This document shows, piece after piece, positions 44,658-53,445 of a stretch of DNA of 64,000 nucleotides (position 1 is its first letter; every line of letters starts with the position of its first letter). The notes beneath the pieces were generated by a model. It did not search any database. It was not told where the DNA came from and worked only from the letters and a program-made list of their open reading frames with translations. The DNA lies in the NCBI RefSeq assembly GCF_003224335.1, contig NZ_QKLF01000002.1:496001-560000 (forward strand). Reading direction: 5' to 3'. This DNA is from Curtobacterium sp. MCJR17_055 (GTDB taxonomy: Bacteria; Actinomycetota; Actinomycetes; Actinomycetales; Microbacteriaceae). The translations under genes were made by a program, and so were the position numbers.

Positions 44658-45605
44658 TCACGCGACGGCGAGCGCCCGGCGGAGCTCCTGGCAGAGTTCT
44701 CCGAGGGCCTGGGGCACCGCACGACTGATGCGCGGGAACGCCATGAACCCGTGGGGCATGCCGAAGTAGGTCGTGGTCCGGACGGTGACCCCAGCGTCCT
44801 GCAGGGCAGCGGCGAACCGGAGGCCGTCGTCCCGGAGCGGGTCGTGTTCGGCGACCTGCACCAGGGCTGGCGGGAGCCCCGTGAGGTCCGCGGACAACGG
44901 CGACGCGTACGGCTCGCGCGGGTCGGCGCCGCCCAGGTAGTGCTGCCGGAAGGCCAGCATGTCGGCCTTGGTGAGGATGGGGGCGGTGGCGTTCTCGTCG
45001 ATCGACGGACTGGCCATCGTCAGGTCGGTCGCCGGGTACAGGAGCGCCTGGAACGCGATCGCGGGGCCGGACCGGTCGCGTGCCATCAGCGCGACCACGG
45101 CGGCCAGGTTGCCGCCGGCGCTGTCGCCGACGACCGCGACCCGTGACGTGTCCGCACCGAGTTCGCCCGCGCGCCCGACGAGGTCCACGGTGGCGGCGTA
45201 CGAGTCCTCGGCGGCGGCGGGCCAGCGGTGACGCGGGGCGAGTCGGTAGTCGAGGGACGCGACGACCACCCGGGCGTCCCGTGCGATGTTCGAGGCCAAC
45301 CAGTCGTAGGTGTCGAGCGTGCCCGAGGTCCAGCCACCACCGTGCAGGAGGACCACGAGCGGCGGTGTCCCGGTGAACGTGGTCGGACGGTACAGGCGCA
45401 CCCCGATCGGCCCGTCCTGCCCGGCGGCGGTCGTGTCGCGGACGCCGACCCCCGGCGCGAGGCCGCCGAGCAGCAGGTCGGTGACGGCGTTGTGGCCGAC
45501 CACTCGTCGCTGGTCGGCGATGATCTGCGCCTCGGAACGCCGCGTCACCGAAGCCAGTCCGATCAGTCGTCCCAGGACCCTGGTCCGTCGGTCGAGTCCC
45601 GTCAC
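44658..45605 (-). CDS. Alpha/beta hydrolase of the hormone-sensitive lipase group
   Basis: A 315-residue esterase. VVLLHGGGWTSGTLDTYDW holds the HGGG oxyanion motif. VAVVGDSAGGNLAAVVALMA holds the GDSAG nucleophile, the acid is in VQVAEHDPLRDDG, and the catalytic His is in YFGMPHGFMAF. RLAPRHRWPAAAEDSYAAT is also typical. Short-chain acyl esters are the expected substrates. GTG 45605 has AAGGAG about 6 nt upstream and is preferred to the longer frame from 45668. The 208 bp between this gene and 44449 hold no gene I recognise. Confidence 0.9.
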   Translation of the reverse strand: MTGLDRRTRVLGRLIGLASVTRRSEAQIIADQRRVVGHNAVTDLLLGGLAPGVGVRDTTAAGQDGPIGVRLYRPTTFTGTPPLVVLLHGGGWTSGTLDTYDWLASNIARDARVVVASLDYRLAPRHRWPAAAEDSYAATVDLVGRAGELGADTSRVAVVGDSAGGNLAAVVALMARDRSGPAIAFQALLYPATDLTMASPSIDENATAPILTKADMLAFRQHYLGGADPREPYASPLSADLTGLPPALVQVAEHDPLRDDGLRFAAALQDAGVTVRTTTYFGMPHGFMAFPRISRAVPQALGELCQELRRALAVA

Positions 45606-45716
45606 CGTTGCTCCTTGCGTCTCCGCGCCGGTTGCGGCGCCGTCCTGGCCTCTGCCGGCAGTCTCCACCCGGCAGGGGGGCCAGAGGTCAGGGAACGGGA
45701 GGACCGAGCCTGCCCG

Positions 45717-46592
45717 TCAGTGCGTGCGCCCCCGCAGCCGGCCGATCCCGAGCACGATCCCGACGACGACCATGCCGAGCACGAGGCCCGCGACGGCTGA
45801 GATCGCGGTGTCGACGATCCACGTGACGACGGGTCCGGCGGCCTCGACCGCGTGCTCGACGTGGTGCAGCAGCTCGTACGGGCCCGCCCAGAACGTCTCC
45901 GCCATGTTGGCGATGACCAGGTGCCCACCGACCCAGAGCATCGCCACGGTCCCGACGATGCTGATGAACCGGAAGACCGCGGGCATCGCGCTGACGATGC
46001 GGGCGCCCGTGCGCCGGGTGCCGCGCGACGGGTTCTTCATCATCTGCAGGCCGATGTCGTCGACCTTGACCAGGAGCGCGACGGCGCCGTAGACGATCAG
46101 GGTCATGCCGAGACCGATGACCGCCAGGGCACCGAGCGTCGGCCAGAAGCCGAGGTCCGGGTCCAGGCTCGCCAGGCCGATGAGCATGATCTCGGTGCTC
46201 AGGATGAGGTCGGTGCGGATGGCCCCGAACACGAGCTTCGGTTCGGAGACCGTGGTGTCGCTGCTGGCCTCGTGGTGGACGCCGAACCACTCGGTGACCT
46301 TCTCGGCACCCTCGAAGCACAGGTACGTGCCGCCGATGACGAGCAGCCACGGCAGCACCCACGGCGCGAACGCCGACAGCAGGAGCGCCAGCGGGATGAT
46401 GATGACGAACTTGTTGAACAGGCTGCCGAGGGCGATCCGTCCGACCACCGGCAGCTCCCGGGCCGGCTGGAGGCCCTGCACGTACTGCGGGGTGACGGCG
46501 GCGTCGTCGATCACGACACCCGCGGTCTTCGCGCTGGCCTTGAGGGCCGCGCTGAGGATGTCGTCCACGACGGCGAGCAGTCCGACTGACAT
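45717..46592 (-). CDS. DUF808 family membrane protein (YedI-like)
   Basis: A 291-residue protein with about five hydrophobic helices. MSVGLLAVVDDILSAALKAS, TAGVVIDDAAVTPQYVQGLQ and ARELPVVGRIALGSLFNKFV, then TEIMLIGLASL, are the DUF808 hallmarks. Family members are inner-membrane proteins of unknown activity. Start ATG 46592 has GAGGGGA upstream. It diverges from the serine hydrolase gene with 103 bp between them, where no clear operator is seen. Confidence 0.85.
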   Translation of the reverse strand: MSVGLLAVVDDILSAALKASAKTAGVVIDDAAVTPQYVQGLQPARELPVVGRIALGSLFNKFVIIIPLALLLSAFAPWVLPWLLVIGGTYLCFEGAEKVTEWFGVHHEASSDTTVSEPKLVFGAIRTDLILSTEIMLIGLASLDPDLGFWPTLGALAVIGLGMTLIVYGAVALLVKVDDIGLQMMKNPSRGTRRTGARIVSAMPAVFRFISIVGTVAMLWVGGHLVIANMAETFWAGPYELLHHVEHAVEAAGPVVTWIVDTAISAVAGLVLGMVVVGIVLGIGRLRGRTH

Positions 46593-46695
46593 GTGGTGGT
46601 CCCCTCGTCGCTTCCCGAACACTGTCCGATCGCACAGACTACTGGCGGCTGCCCGCGAACTCGTCTCCCGGCCGCCGAGGCGCGAGGATGGCCGG

Positions 46696-47574
46696 ATGAC
46701 ACGCGCCGAGACCGTCCGCGACGCCGTCGTGGCCGAGGTCGCCCGGACCGGCTTCCGAGCGCACGGTCTGCACGTGCTCGTGGGCGACGACGACGCCGAG
46801 CACCGCTGGACGCCCGACGTGCGGGAGGACGTGCAGTCCATCGCCAAGGGCGTCTGCGTCATCGCGACCGGCATCGCCGTCGCTGACGGGGCGATCGACC
46901 CGGACGCTCCGGTGTCGGCGTCCCTCACCGACGTGGACTTCGGAGCGGGTACCGACGCGGTCACACTGCGTCACCTGCTGACCATGACGAGCGGCGTCGA
47001 CCTGCCGTGGTCGCCGACCCTGCTGACCGACTGGCCGGACCTGGCGCGCGAGTTCCTCGGCCGACCCTCACACGGGCGGGTGTTCCAGTACTCGAACGCC
47101 AGCACCTACACGGCCATGCGGGTCCTCGGGGCCCGGGTCGGCGACGTCGGCCGCTTCGTGCAGGAACGGCTGCTCACCCCGCTCGGCATCGACGACGCGG
47201 AGTGGGAGCGCTGCCCGAACGGCCACATCGCGGGCGGAGGCGGACTCCTGCTCCGGACGGCGGAGGTCGCACGTCTGGGTCGGCTCGTCCGGGACGGCGG
47301 CAGGGTCGCGGACCGGCAGCTCGTCGCGCCGGAGTGGGTCGCGGCGATGCACGGCGACTGGGTCGCCGCCGGACGGAGCCCGGCGTACGAGCGGTACGCG
47401 CTCGCCGGGTGGGACGGCCCGGGCCGGCTGTGGCGGATGCACGGGGCGAACGGGCAGCTGCAGCTGTTCGACGAGGCCGCGGGCGCGGTCGTGACGATCA
47501 CGGCGGACGACCACGCCGGTGCCGACGCGGTGGCGGCGTCGGTCGCGGTGCTGCTCGCAGGCGGAGCCCGCTGA
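46696..47574 (+). CDS. Serine hydrolase, class C beta-lactamase-related
   Basis: A 292-residue enzyme of the penicillin-binding-protein/class C fold, likely an esterase or peptidase. The nucleophile motif is S-I-A-K in VQSIAKGVCV. The second motif Y-S-N is in VFQYSNASTYTA, and the third is H-G-A-N in WRMHGANGQL. LRHLLTMTSGVDLPW is also characteristic. No signal peptide is seen, so it may be cytoplasmic. ATG 46696 lies 6 nt after GAGGAT (46684-46689), consistent with a leaderless message. Unlike the gene at 9502, its catalytic motifs are complete. Confidence 0.87.
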   Translation: MTRAETVRDAVVAEVARTGFRAHGLHVLVGDDDAEHRWTPDVREDVQSIAKGVCVIATGIAVADGAIDPDAPVSASLTDVDFGAGTDAVTLRHLLTMTSGVDLPWSPTLLTDWPDLAREFLGRPSHGRVFQYSNASTYTAMRVLGARVGDVGRFVQERLLTPLGIDDAEWERCPNGHIAGGGGLLLRTAEVARLGRLVRDGGRVADRQLVAPEWVAAMHGDWVAAGRSPAYERYALAGWDGPGRLWRMHGANGQLQLFDEAAGAVVTITADDHAGADAVAASVAVLLAGGAR

Positions 47575-47660
47575 CGCGTCGGCACACCACCGATGTCGGT
47601 GGTACCCGGCAGGCTCGTCCGCAGTTCGATGTTCCTGTTCGGGTCAGGCGCACGAGCCAA

Positions 47661-47694
47661 CGGTGTCGGTACCTGTGGGCAGGTACCGACACCG
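47661..47694. terminator. Bidirectional hairpin terminator
   Basis: CGGTGTCGGTACCTG (47661-47675) pairs perfectly with 47680-47694 over TGGG. It lies between convergent genes and could end both. A smaller stem, CCACCGATGTCGGTGG, lies at about 47587-47602. Confidence 0.75.
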
Positions 47695-47722
47695 CCTTCC
47701 GTCCGCGTCGCCCTGCTCGCGC

Positions 47723-48889
47723 TCAGCCGTCGGCGTCGCGCGCCAGCACCGCCACGGTCACGTCGTCCTCGGCGTGCTCCGCGGCGCGGAGGCGCACGGT
47801 CTGGAGGAACGCGGCGGTGTCCGGCGCGCGCCGCAGGGTCCGTCCGATGTCGGTCAGCGTGTCGATGGTCCCGTCGCCCAGGTCGAGCGCACCGTCACTC
47901 GTGACGACGAGCGTGTCCCCGGGCTCGAGGACGAGCGCTCCGGCCCGGAAGGGGATGCCGCCCGGGTGCAGGCCGAGCGGGAGGTCCCGCGACCGGCGGA
48001 TCTCCGACGTGCCGTCGGATCGCAGGTGCAGCACGAGGCCGTGTCCGGCGTCGACGAAGTCCAGACGGCCGGTGCTCGGCGTCAGGCGCGCGTGGAACAG
48101 CGTCGCGAAGGCCGAGGCGCGGCTGAGGTCCTCGCTGATCCGCGGCTCGATCGCGGCGACGGCTGCGACGGGCAAGAGGTCCTCGTGCTGCCGGAGTGCT
48201 GCGCGGAGCCCGGCGGCGAGCAGTGCCGCGGGCTGCTCCTTGCCCATGATGTCGGCGAGGGTGAACGTCACGGCGTCGTCGCCCGCAGTCCAGTCGTGTA
48301 CGTCCCCGCTGAGGTCGCCGTACGGCACGCTGATGCCGGCGAGACGGTAGCCCGGCACGTCCAGGGGCTGCGGAGCGAGGGCTTCGACGACCTCGAGCAA
48401 CCGGTCGTGCTGGAGGCCCATGGCCAGGGCCCGCTCGGTCCAGTGACCGAGGTCGATGAGGGCCGCTTCGTCCTGGGGGCTGAACTCCCGCGGCTCGACG
48501 TCCATCAAGCACAGGGTCCCGATGGCGACGTCGCCCGGCATGGTCAGGGGGACACCGGCGTAGAAGCGGATGCCCCGGCTCGTGACGCCCGGCAGGTCGG
48601 CGGTGCGCGGATCGGCGGCGGTGTCGGGCACGACGGTCGGCCCGGGCCGCTGCACGGTGAGCTGGCAGAACGACCACTCGAGCGGCACGGTCGTGGCCTC
48701 GCCCGGGACGTTCGGCGTCAGCGTGTGCAGGAGCGCGTCGTCGAGCAGGTTCACGTACGACATCGGCACGGCGAAGAGGTCGCGCGCGATGCGGACGATG
48801 CGTTCGAGGCGCTCGGTCGGGGCCGCGTCGACGATGTCCAACGCCGCCACGAGTGCCGCGCGCGCGGACGGCGAACCGTCGGTGTCCAT
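47723..48889 (-). CDS. GAF-PP2C (SpoIIE-type) serine phosphatase
   Basis: A 388-residue signalling protein. A GAF domain occupies about residues 25-165 (RIVRIARDLFAVPMSYVNLL, WSFCQLTVQ, GIRFYAGVPLTMPGDVAIGT, LCLMDVEPREFSPQDEAALI). The SpoIIE/PP2C phosphatase follows (LAGISVPYGDLSGDVHDWTA, VTFTLADIMGKEQPAALLAA, LDFVDAGHGLVLHLR, DTLVVTSDGALD). Proteins of this form act like RsbU, dephosphorylating anti-anti-sigma factors in response to a GAF signal. Asp residues at GD, AD and SDG sites are present, so it should be active. ATG 48889 with GGGGGAG just upstream is preferred over ATG 48919. No anti-sigma partner is in the window. Confidence 0.87.
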   Translation of the reverse strand: MDTDGSPSARAALVAALDIVDAAPTERLERIVRIARDLFAVPMSYVNLLDDALLHTLTPNVPGEATTVPLEWSFCQLTVQRPGPTVVPDTAADPRTADLPGVTSRGIRFYAGVPLTMPGDVAIGTLCLMDVEPREFSPQDEAALIDLGHWTERALAMGLQHDRLLEVVEALAPQPLDVPGYRLAGISVPYGDLSGDVHDWTAGDDAVTFTLADIMGKEQPAALLAAGLRAALRQHEDLLPVAAVAAIEPRISEDLSRASAFATLFHARLTPSTGRLDFVDAGHGLVLHLRSDGTSEIRRSRDLPLGLHPGGIPFRAGALVLEPGDTLVVTSDGALDLGDGTIDTLTDIGRTLRRAPDTAAFLQTVRLRAAEHAEDDVTVAVLARDADG

Positions 48890-48944
48890 CTGCTCCCCCA
48901 CGAGGTCGATCGGAGGCATCCTCCCACGCCCGTCCCGGGCACGG

Positions 48945-49442
48945 TCAGGTGTCTCCCGGATCGGGCCCGCCCTCGGTGTCGGTGTCGGTGTCGACCGGAC
49001 CGAGCGCGTCGAGAACGCGGTGCGAGACCGACCGGAGGGTCTCCGCATCCGCCGCCACGGGCCTCCAGAACAGCTGCTCGAGGGCGGCGGTGTGCGCGCG
49101 GATGCCGGCGAGGACCGCCCGGCGGCCGTCCGGGGTCATGACCACCCAGCTGCCGCGGCCGTCCGACGGGCAGTCGGCGCGCTCGACGAGTCCCCTGGCG
49201 ACCATGCGCGTGACCTGGTGGCTGACGCGCGACTTCTCCCACCCGATGCCGGCGGCCACGTCGCGGACCCGCAGGCGGTGCTCGGGGTCGCGGTGCAGCC
49301 CGATGAGGATCTCGAACTCGGGCACGGAGATGCCCGCACCGCGCTGCACGGCCAGGTCCAGCGCCCGGTCGAGGCCGCGCCAGACGTCGTGGAACGCGTC
49401 CCACGTGGCCCAGTCGTGGCCGTCGACGCCGTGCTCCACCAT
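48945..49442 (-). CDS. MarR family transcriptional regulator
   Basis: A 165-residue winged-helix regulator. ISVPEFEILIGLHRDPEHRL, VRDVAAGIGWEKSRVSHQVT, RMVARGLVERADCPSDGRGS and WVVMTPDGRRAV give the MarR helix-turn-helix and wing. The C-terminal helix ends in an acidic DTDTDTEGG tail. ATG 49442 follows TACGCT (49449-49454) by 6 nt, suggesting a leaderless start. It diverges from the PutA-like gene 119 bp away, making that gene the obvious candidate target. Confidence 0.87.
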   Translation of the reverse strand: MVEHGVDGHDWATWDAFHDVWRGLDRALDLAVQRGAGISVPEFEILIGLHRDPEHRLRVRDVAAGIGWEKSRVSHQVTRMVARGLVERADCPSDGRGSWVVMTPDGRRAVLAGIRAHTAALEQLFWRPVAADAETLRSVSHRVLDALGPVDTDTDTEGGPDPGDT

Positions 49443-49561
49443 CGGGCCAGCGTATCGACGGCGGCGGCGGTCGGGGCCGAGGATCATCCGTCCGGCTGAC
49501 TCCTGGGCGGCACACGGCGGCCTCCGAGGAGACGTCGGGGGAGCGGCCTACGATCGAGAGC

Positions 49562-52500
49562 ATGCCGCCCGCACGCCTCCAGGACTGCACCGACGACGCA
49601 CTCGCCCTCGTCGGGCGGTGGCTGGACGCCTCCCGGGGCGCGAAGCCCGACGCCGGGGCGGCCCGACTCGCCGAGGTCCTGCGCGACGACCGCGGTCTCG
49701 ACTTCGCCCGCGGGTTCATCGACAAGGTGATCCGCCCTGACGACCCGAAGGTCGCGGCGCGGAACCTCGAGAAGGCCAGCCGGGACGTCCCCGACTTCCT
49801 CGCCTGGTACCTCCGCGGAGCGGTCACGGTCGGCGGCGGGTTCGCGACCATGGCACCGTGGGCCGTCATCCCGTCCGCGCGACGTGTGCTGCGACGACTC
49901 GCCGGGCACCTGGTGGTCGACGCGCCACCCGCGCGGCTCGGGTCGGCGCTCGCCAAGGTCGCCGGGACCGGCAGCCGCCTCGACGTCGTCCCGCTCGGCC
50001 CGGCCGTGCTCGGCCCGGACGAGAGTGCTCGCCGCCTCCGCTGGATCACCGACCTGCTCGGTCGTCCCGACGTGCCGGCCGTGTCCTTCGCGGTGTCCGA
50101 GGTCCTGCCGCCGTCGTCGCCGTGGGCGCTCGACACCGCCACCGAGCAGGCCGTCGAACGGCTCGTCCCGGTGGTCCGCGCCGCCGTCGCGGGGGACAGC
50201 ATGATCACGTTCCGGACCGGTGACCCGCGCGACCTCGACCTGACCGCGGCGGTCTTCCGCGAGCTGCTCGACATGGACGAGTTCGCCCACACCACCGCCG
50301 GGATCACCCTGCCGGCCGACCTCCCCGACAGCGCCGGGGTGCTCGCCTCGTTGACCGAGTGGGCGACGGCGCGGCGCCACCGTGGTGGGGCACCGGTCCG
50401 GGTCCGACTCGTCGCCGGTGCACGCGGTGCGTCCGGCCTGGCCGACGCGCTCGTCCACGACCGTCCCCTGGCCACGTACGCGACGCGCCAGGCGACGGAC
50501 ACCGCCCTCCTCCGCCTGCTCGACGCGGCGCTGACGCCCGAGCACACCGACGCGGTCCGGGTGACGCTCGCCGGACACGACCTGTTCGCGATCGCCGCCG
50601 CGCGGGTGCTCGCCGACCGCCGCGGGGTGGGCGACGCACTCGAGGTCGAGGTGCTCCTCGGGACGGCGGGCACCGCCCTCGACGCCGTCCGGGCCGACCT
50701 CGGGACCGTCATCGTCAGCACCCCGGTCGTGCAGCCCGACGAGTTCGACGCCGCGATCCCGTACCTCGCCCGACGGCTCCGCGAGGGTGCGACCTCGACG
50801 GCGTTCTCGATCGGCACGGACGACGCCGTGGCCGCACGGGAACGCGAGCGCTTCACCACCGCCGTCGCCGCGCTCGACGACCCGGCGCCGACGACCCTCC
50901 GCATGCAGGACCGCCGTGCGCCCCTCGGTCCTCCCCCGATCACCGTCGTGCACCCACCCGCAGCGGACACCGACCCCACCGTCGCCGCGAACCGGGAGTG
51001 GGCGGCCGACCTGCTCCGTCGGGTGCCCCGGTCGCAGCTCGGCACCGCGACGATCCGCGGTGCCCGGGTCACCGACCGTCAGCGACTCGAACGGACCATC
51101 GCCCGGACAGCCCAGGCGGGCGTGAACTGGGGGCGGCAGGATCCCCAGGACCGTGCCGAGCTGCTCGACCTCGTCGCCCACCAGCTCGAGGTCCGTCGCG
51201 CAGCCCTGGTCGAGGTCGTGGTCGCCGAGACCGCGATGACCCTCACCGACGCCGACCGGCAGGTCAGCGCAGCGGTCGACGCCGCGCACCACGCCGCCGA
51301 CCGTGCCCGGCACCTGACCGACGTCGCCGGCGCCGTCTTCGTCCCACCGCGTCTGACCGTGGTCGTCCCGCCGTGGAACTCCCCGGTCGCGACGCCCGCC
51401 GACGGGGTGCTCTCGGCGCTCGCGGCCGGCAGCGGTGTCGTGCTGAAGCCGTCCCCCCTCGCCAAGCGGTCCGGCGCCGTGCTCGCCGACGTGCTCTGGG
51501 ACGCCGGGGTCCCGCACTCGCTCCTGCAGCTCGTCGACCTCGACGTCGACGAACTCGGCCGTGACCTCGTCGCCCACCCCGCGGTCGACCGGGTGCTGCT
51601 CACCGGCTCCTCCGACACCGCCCGGTCCTTCCGCTGGTGGCGGGCGGGCCTCCCGCTGATCGCGGACACCGGAGCGGTCAACGCGGCCGTGGTGACCCCG
51701 GCGGCGGACGTCGACCAGGCGGTGCGCGACGTGGTCGCCTCGGCGTTCGGTCAGTCCGGCCAGGCGGCCCGCGCGGTGTCGCTCGTCGTCCTGGTCGGGT
51801 CCGTCGGCGAGGACGACCGTTTCCGTCGTCAGCTCGCCGACGCCACCCGCGCGCTCCGGGTCGCCTGGCCGACGGACCCCGCCGCACAGGTGGGACCGCT
51901 CCTCGTCGAACCGACCGGCGCCGCCCGCGCCGCGCTGACCGAACTCGCGCCGGGGGAGTCCTGGCTCGTCGAGCCCACCGTCCTCGACGAGTCCGGTCGG
52001 CTCTGGTCGCCGGGCGTCCGCGTCGGCGTCCGTCCCGGCAGCGCTTTCGCGCAGACCGCCGCGGCCGTCCCCGTGCTCGGTGTGGTGCACGTCGAGACCC
52101 TCGACGAGGCGATCGCGATCCAGAACGGCGCCGAACACGGCCTGGTGGAGGCCCTGCACACGCTCGACGTCGACGAGGTCGCGGCGTGGACGGACCGCGT
52201 GGCCGCTGGTTCCCTCGTGGTGAACCGGCCGACCACGGACCCGGTCGTCGGACGACAGCCGGCCGGGGGATGGGGGCGCGCCGCGGTCGGCGCGGGTGCC
52301 GCACGCGGGGGACCGGAGTCCGTCGCCGTGCTCGGTCACTGGGCACCCGTCCCGCGCGCGGTCCACAAGAGCATCCAGCTGCACGGCCTGCCGCCGCGGG
52401 TCACCGCGCTCATCGAGGCCGCCCGCAGCGGGCTGTCGTTCGAGGAGTTCGACCTGGTCCGTGCCGGTGCGACGAGCGACGCGGAGGCCCGGCAGACCCG

Positions 52501-53098
52501 GTTCGGCCGCTCCCGCGACACCGCCGACCTCCGGGTCGAGCGGAACGTGCTCCGGTACCGCCCGCAGTCCGTGGTCGTCCGGCAGTCCGAGGGCGTCGGG
52601 ACGGGTGAGCTCGTCCGGACCCTCGCCGCCGCGACCGCCGCCCGCGCGCACGTCCTGCTCAGCACCGCCCGCGCGCTGCCCGGCCCGCTGACCCAGCTGT
52701 TCGCGGGGCGTCGGTCACCGCTCGACGTGGTCGACCACCTGGTGGAGACGGACGAGGAGTTCCTCGCCCGGGCGGCGTCCGGTGCCCTCTTCCGCGAGGA
52801 CTGGTCGGGTGGCACCGACGAACCGCAGGACGCGATCGACATCGTGCTGTCCCAGGGCTTCGAACCGCGGCCGCACACCGCGTTCGCCGGGCCGGGCTCC
52901 CGGATCCGGCTGCTCGGCGGGGACCCCCTCGCGGTCGAGGAAGCGCTCGGCGCCGGCATCGACACCGCCATCCACGACGCGCCCGTCGTCGAGGCCGGTG
53001 TCGTCGAGATGGCGCACTACCTCCGCGAGCAGACGGTCATCGTCACGGCCCACCGTCACGGCGACGTCGACCCGGAGTTCGCCCGCCTCCGGCTCTGA
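49562..53098 (+). CDS. PutA-like proline dehydrogenase/P5C dehydrogenase homologue with degenerate active sites
   Basis: A 1178-residue protein collinear with bifunctional PutA (proline to glutamate via P5C). The ProDH part (about 1-430) keeps the family order: PAVSFAVSEVLPPSSPW, PRDLDLTAAVFRELL, VRVRLVAGAR, IVSTPVVQPDEFDAAIPYLA and RRLRE. The ALDH part (about 490-970) keeps VVVPPWNSPVATPADGVLSA and GSGVVLKPSPLAKRS. Key residues are replaced: A177 for the Lys of SVKVSS, R218 for the Asp of NLDMEE, A285 for the Lys of VKGAN, G409 for the Asn of RRLxEN, D702 for the ALDH Glu, and A736 for the catalytic Cys (SGQAARAVS versus AGQKCSAAS). The frame is intact, so it looks like a conserved pseudoenzyme. 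ATG 49562 follows TACGAT (49549-49554) by 7 nt. Confidence 0.8.
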   Translation: MPPARLQDCTDDALALVGRWLDASRGAKPDAGAARLAEVLRDDRGLDFARGFIDKVIRPDDPKVAARNLEKASRDVPDFLAWYLRGAVTVGGGFATMAPWAVIPSARRVLRRLAGHLVVDAPPARLGSALAKVAGTGSRLDVVPLGPAVLGPDESARRLRWITDLLGRPDVPAVSFAVSEVLPPSSPWALDTATEQAVERLVPVVRAAVAGDSMITFRTGDPRDLDLTAAVFRELLDMDEFAHTTAGITLPADLPDSAGVLASLTEWATARRHRGGAPVRVRLVAGARGASGLADALVHDRPLATYATRQATDTALLRLLDAALTPEHTDAVRVTLAGHDLFAIAAARVLADRRGVGDALEVEVLLGTAGTALDAVRADLGTVIVSTPVVQPDEFDAAIPYLARRLREGATSTAFSIGTDDAVAARERERFTTAVAALDDPAPTTLRMQDRRAPLGPPPITVVHPPAADTDPTVAANREWAADLLRRVPRSQLGTATIRGARVTDRQRLERTIARTAQAGVNWGRQDPQDRAELLDLVAHQLEVRRAALVEVVVAETAMTLTDADRQVSAAVDAAHHAADRARHLTDVAGAVFVPPRLTVVVPPWNSPVATPADGVLSALAAGSGVVLKPSPLAKRSGAVLADVLWDAGVPHSLLQLVDLDVDELGRDLVAHPAVDRVLLTGSSDTARSFRWWRAGLPLIADTGAVNAAVVTPAADVDQAVRDVVASAFGQSGQAARAVSLVVLVGSVGEDDRFRRQLADATRALRVAWPTDPAAQVGPLLVEPTGAARAALTELAPGESWLVEPTVLDESGRLWSPGVRVGVRPGSAFAQTAAAVPVLGVVHVETLDEAIAIQNGAEHGLVEALHTLDVDEVAAWTDRVAAGSLVVNRPTTDPVVGRQPAGGWGRAAVGAGAARGGPESVAVLGHWAPVPRAVHKSIQLHGLPPRVTALIEAARSGLSFEEFDLVRAGATSDAEARQTRFGRSRDTADLRVERNVLRYRPQSVVVRQSEGVGTGELVRTLAAATAARAHVLLSTARALPGPLTQLFAGRRSPLDVVDHLVETDEEFLARAASGALFREDWSGGTDEPQDAIDIVLSQGFEPRPHTAFAGPGSRIRLLGGDPLAVEEALGAGIDTAIHDAPVVEAGVVEMAHYLREQTVIVTAHRHGDVDPEFARLRL

Positions 53099-53157
53099 CC
53101 GCGTGGACCTGGGGCATCCCCGTGAGGGCACTGCCGGAGCGGCGTAACGTCGCGACC

Positions 53158-53370
53158 ATGACTGCAGGAGAGCGTGACAACGGCGTCCAGACCGAGCCGA
53201 TCATGGACGGTGCGAACGACGCGACGAACGACGACAAGCTGCACGGCCTCGTGGAGCAGGTCCAGCACGACCACGGCGACGAGGGCGCCGGCGTGATGGC
53301 CGACCACCTCCGTGACCGTCTCGACGAGACCGGTGTCGAGGCCGAGGACCCGGCGTCCGAGGTCGAGTAG
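53158..53370 (+). CDS. Small acidic hypothetical protein
   Basis: A 70-residue very acidic protein with no hydrophobic segment (EPIMDGANDATNDDKLHGLV, EQVQHDHGDEGAGVMADHLR, DRLDETGVEAED). Helical propensity is high in the middle. ATG 53158 is 7 nt after TAACGT (53145-53150), so it may be translated from a leaderless message. A strong terminator follows 16 bp after the stop, making it a discrete single-gene unit. Function unknown. Confidence 0.68.
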   Translation: MTAGERDNGVQTEPIMDGANDATNDDKLHGLVEQVQHDHGDEGAGVMADHLRDRLDETGVEAEDPASEVE

Positions 53371-53386
53371 CCCCGGCCCCCGCGCA

Positions 53387-53428
53387 CGACGGAGCCCCGC
53401 CGACCACCTGGCCGGCGGGGCTCCGTCG
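53387..53428. terminator. Strong bidirectional hairpin terminator
   Basis: A perfect 16-bp stem: CGACGGAGCCCCGCCG (53387-53402) with 53413-53428, over a 10-nt loop, between the convergent acidic-protein and Ig-like genes. Confidence 0.78.
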
Positions 53429-53445
53429 CGTCGGCGTCCCCGTCC

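Noticed and set aside
49484-52651. A 1055-codon minus-strand open frame opposite the PutA-like gene
   Set aside because: Composition is arginine/aspartate/glycine-rich shadow of the conserved plus-strand gene; no domain or ribosome site.
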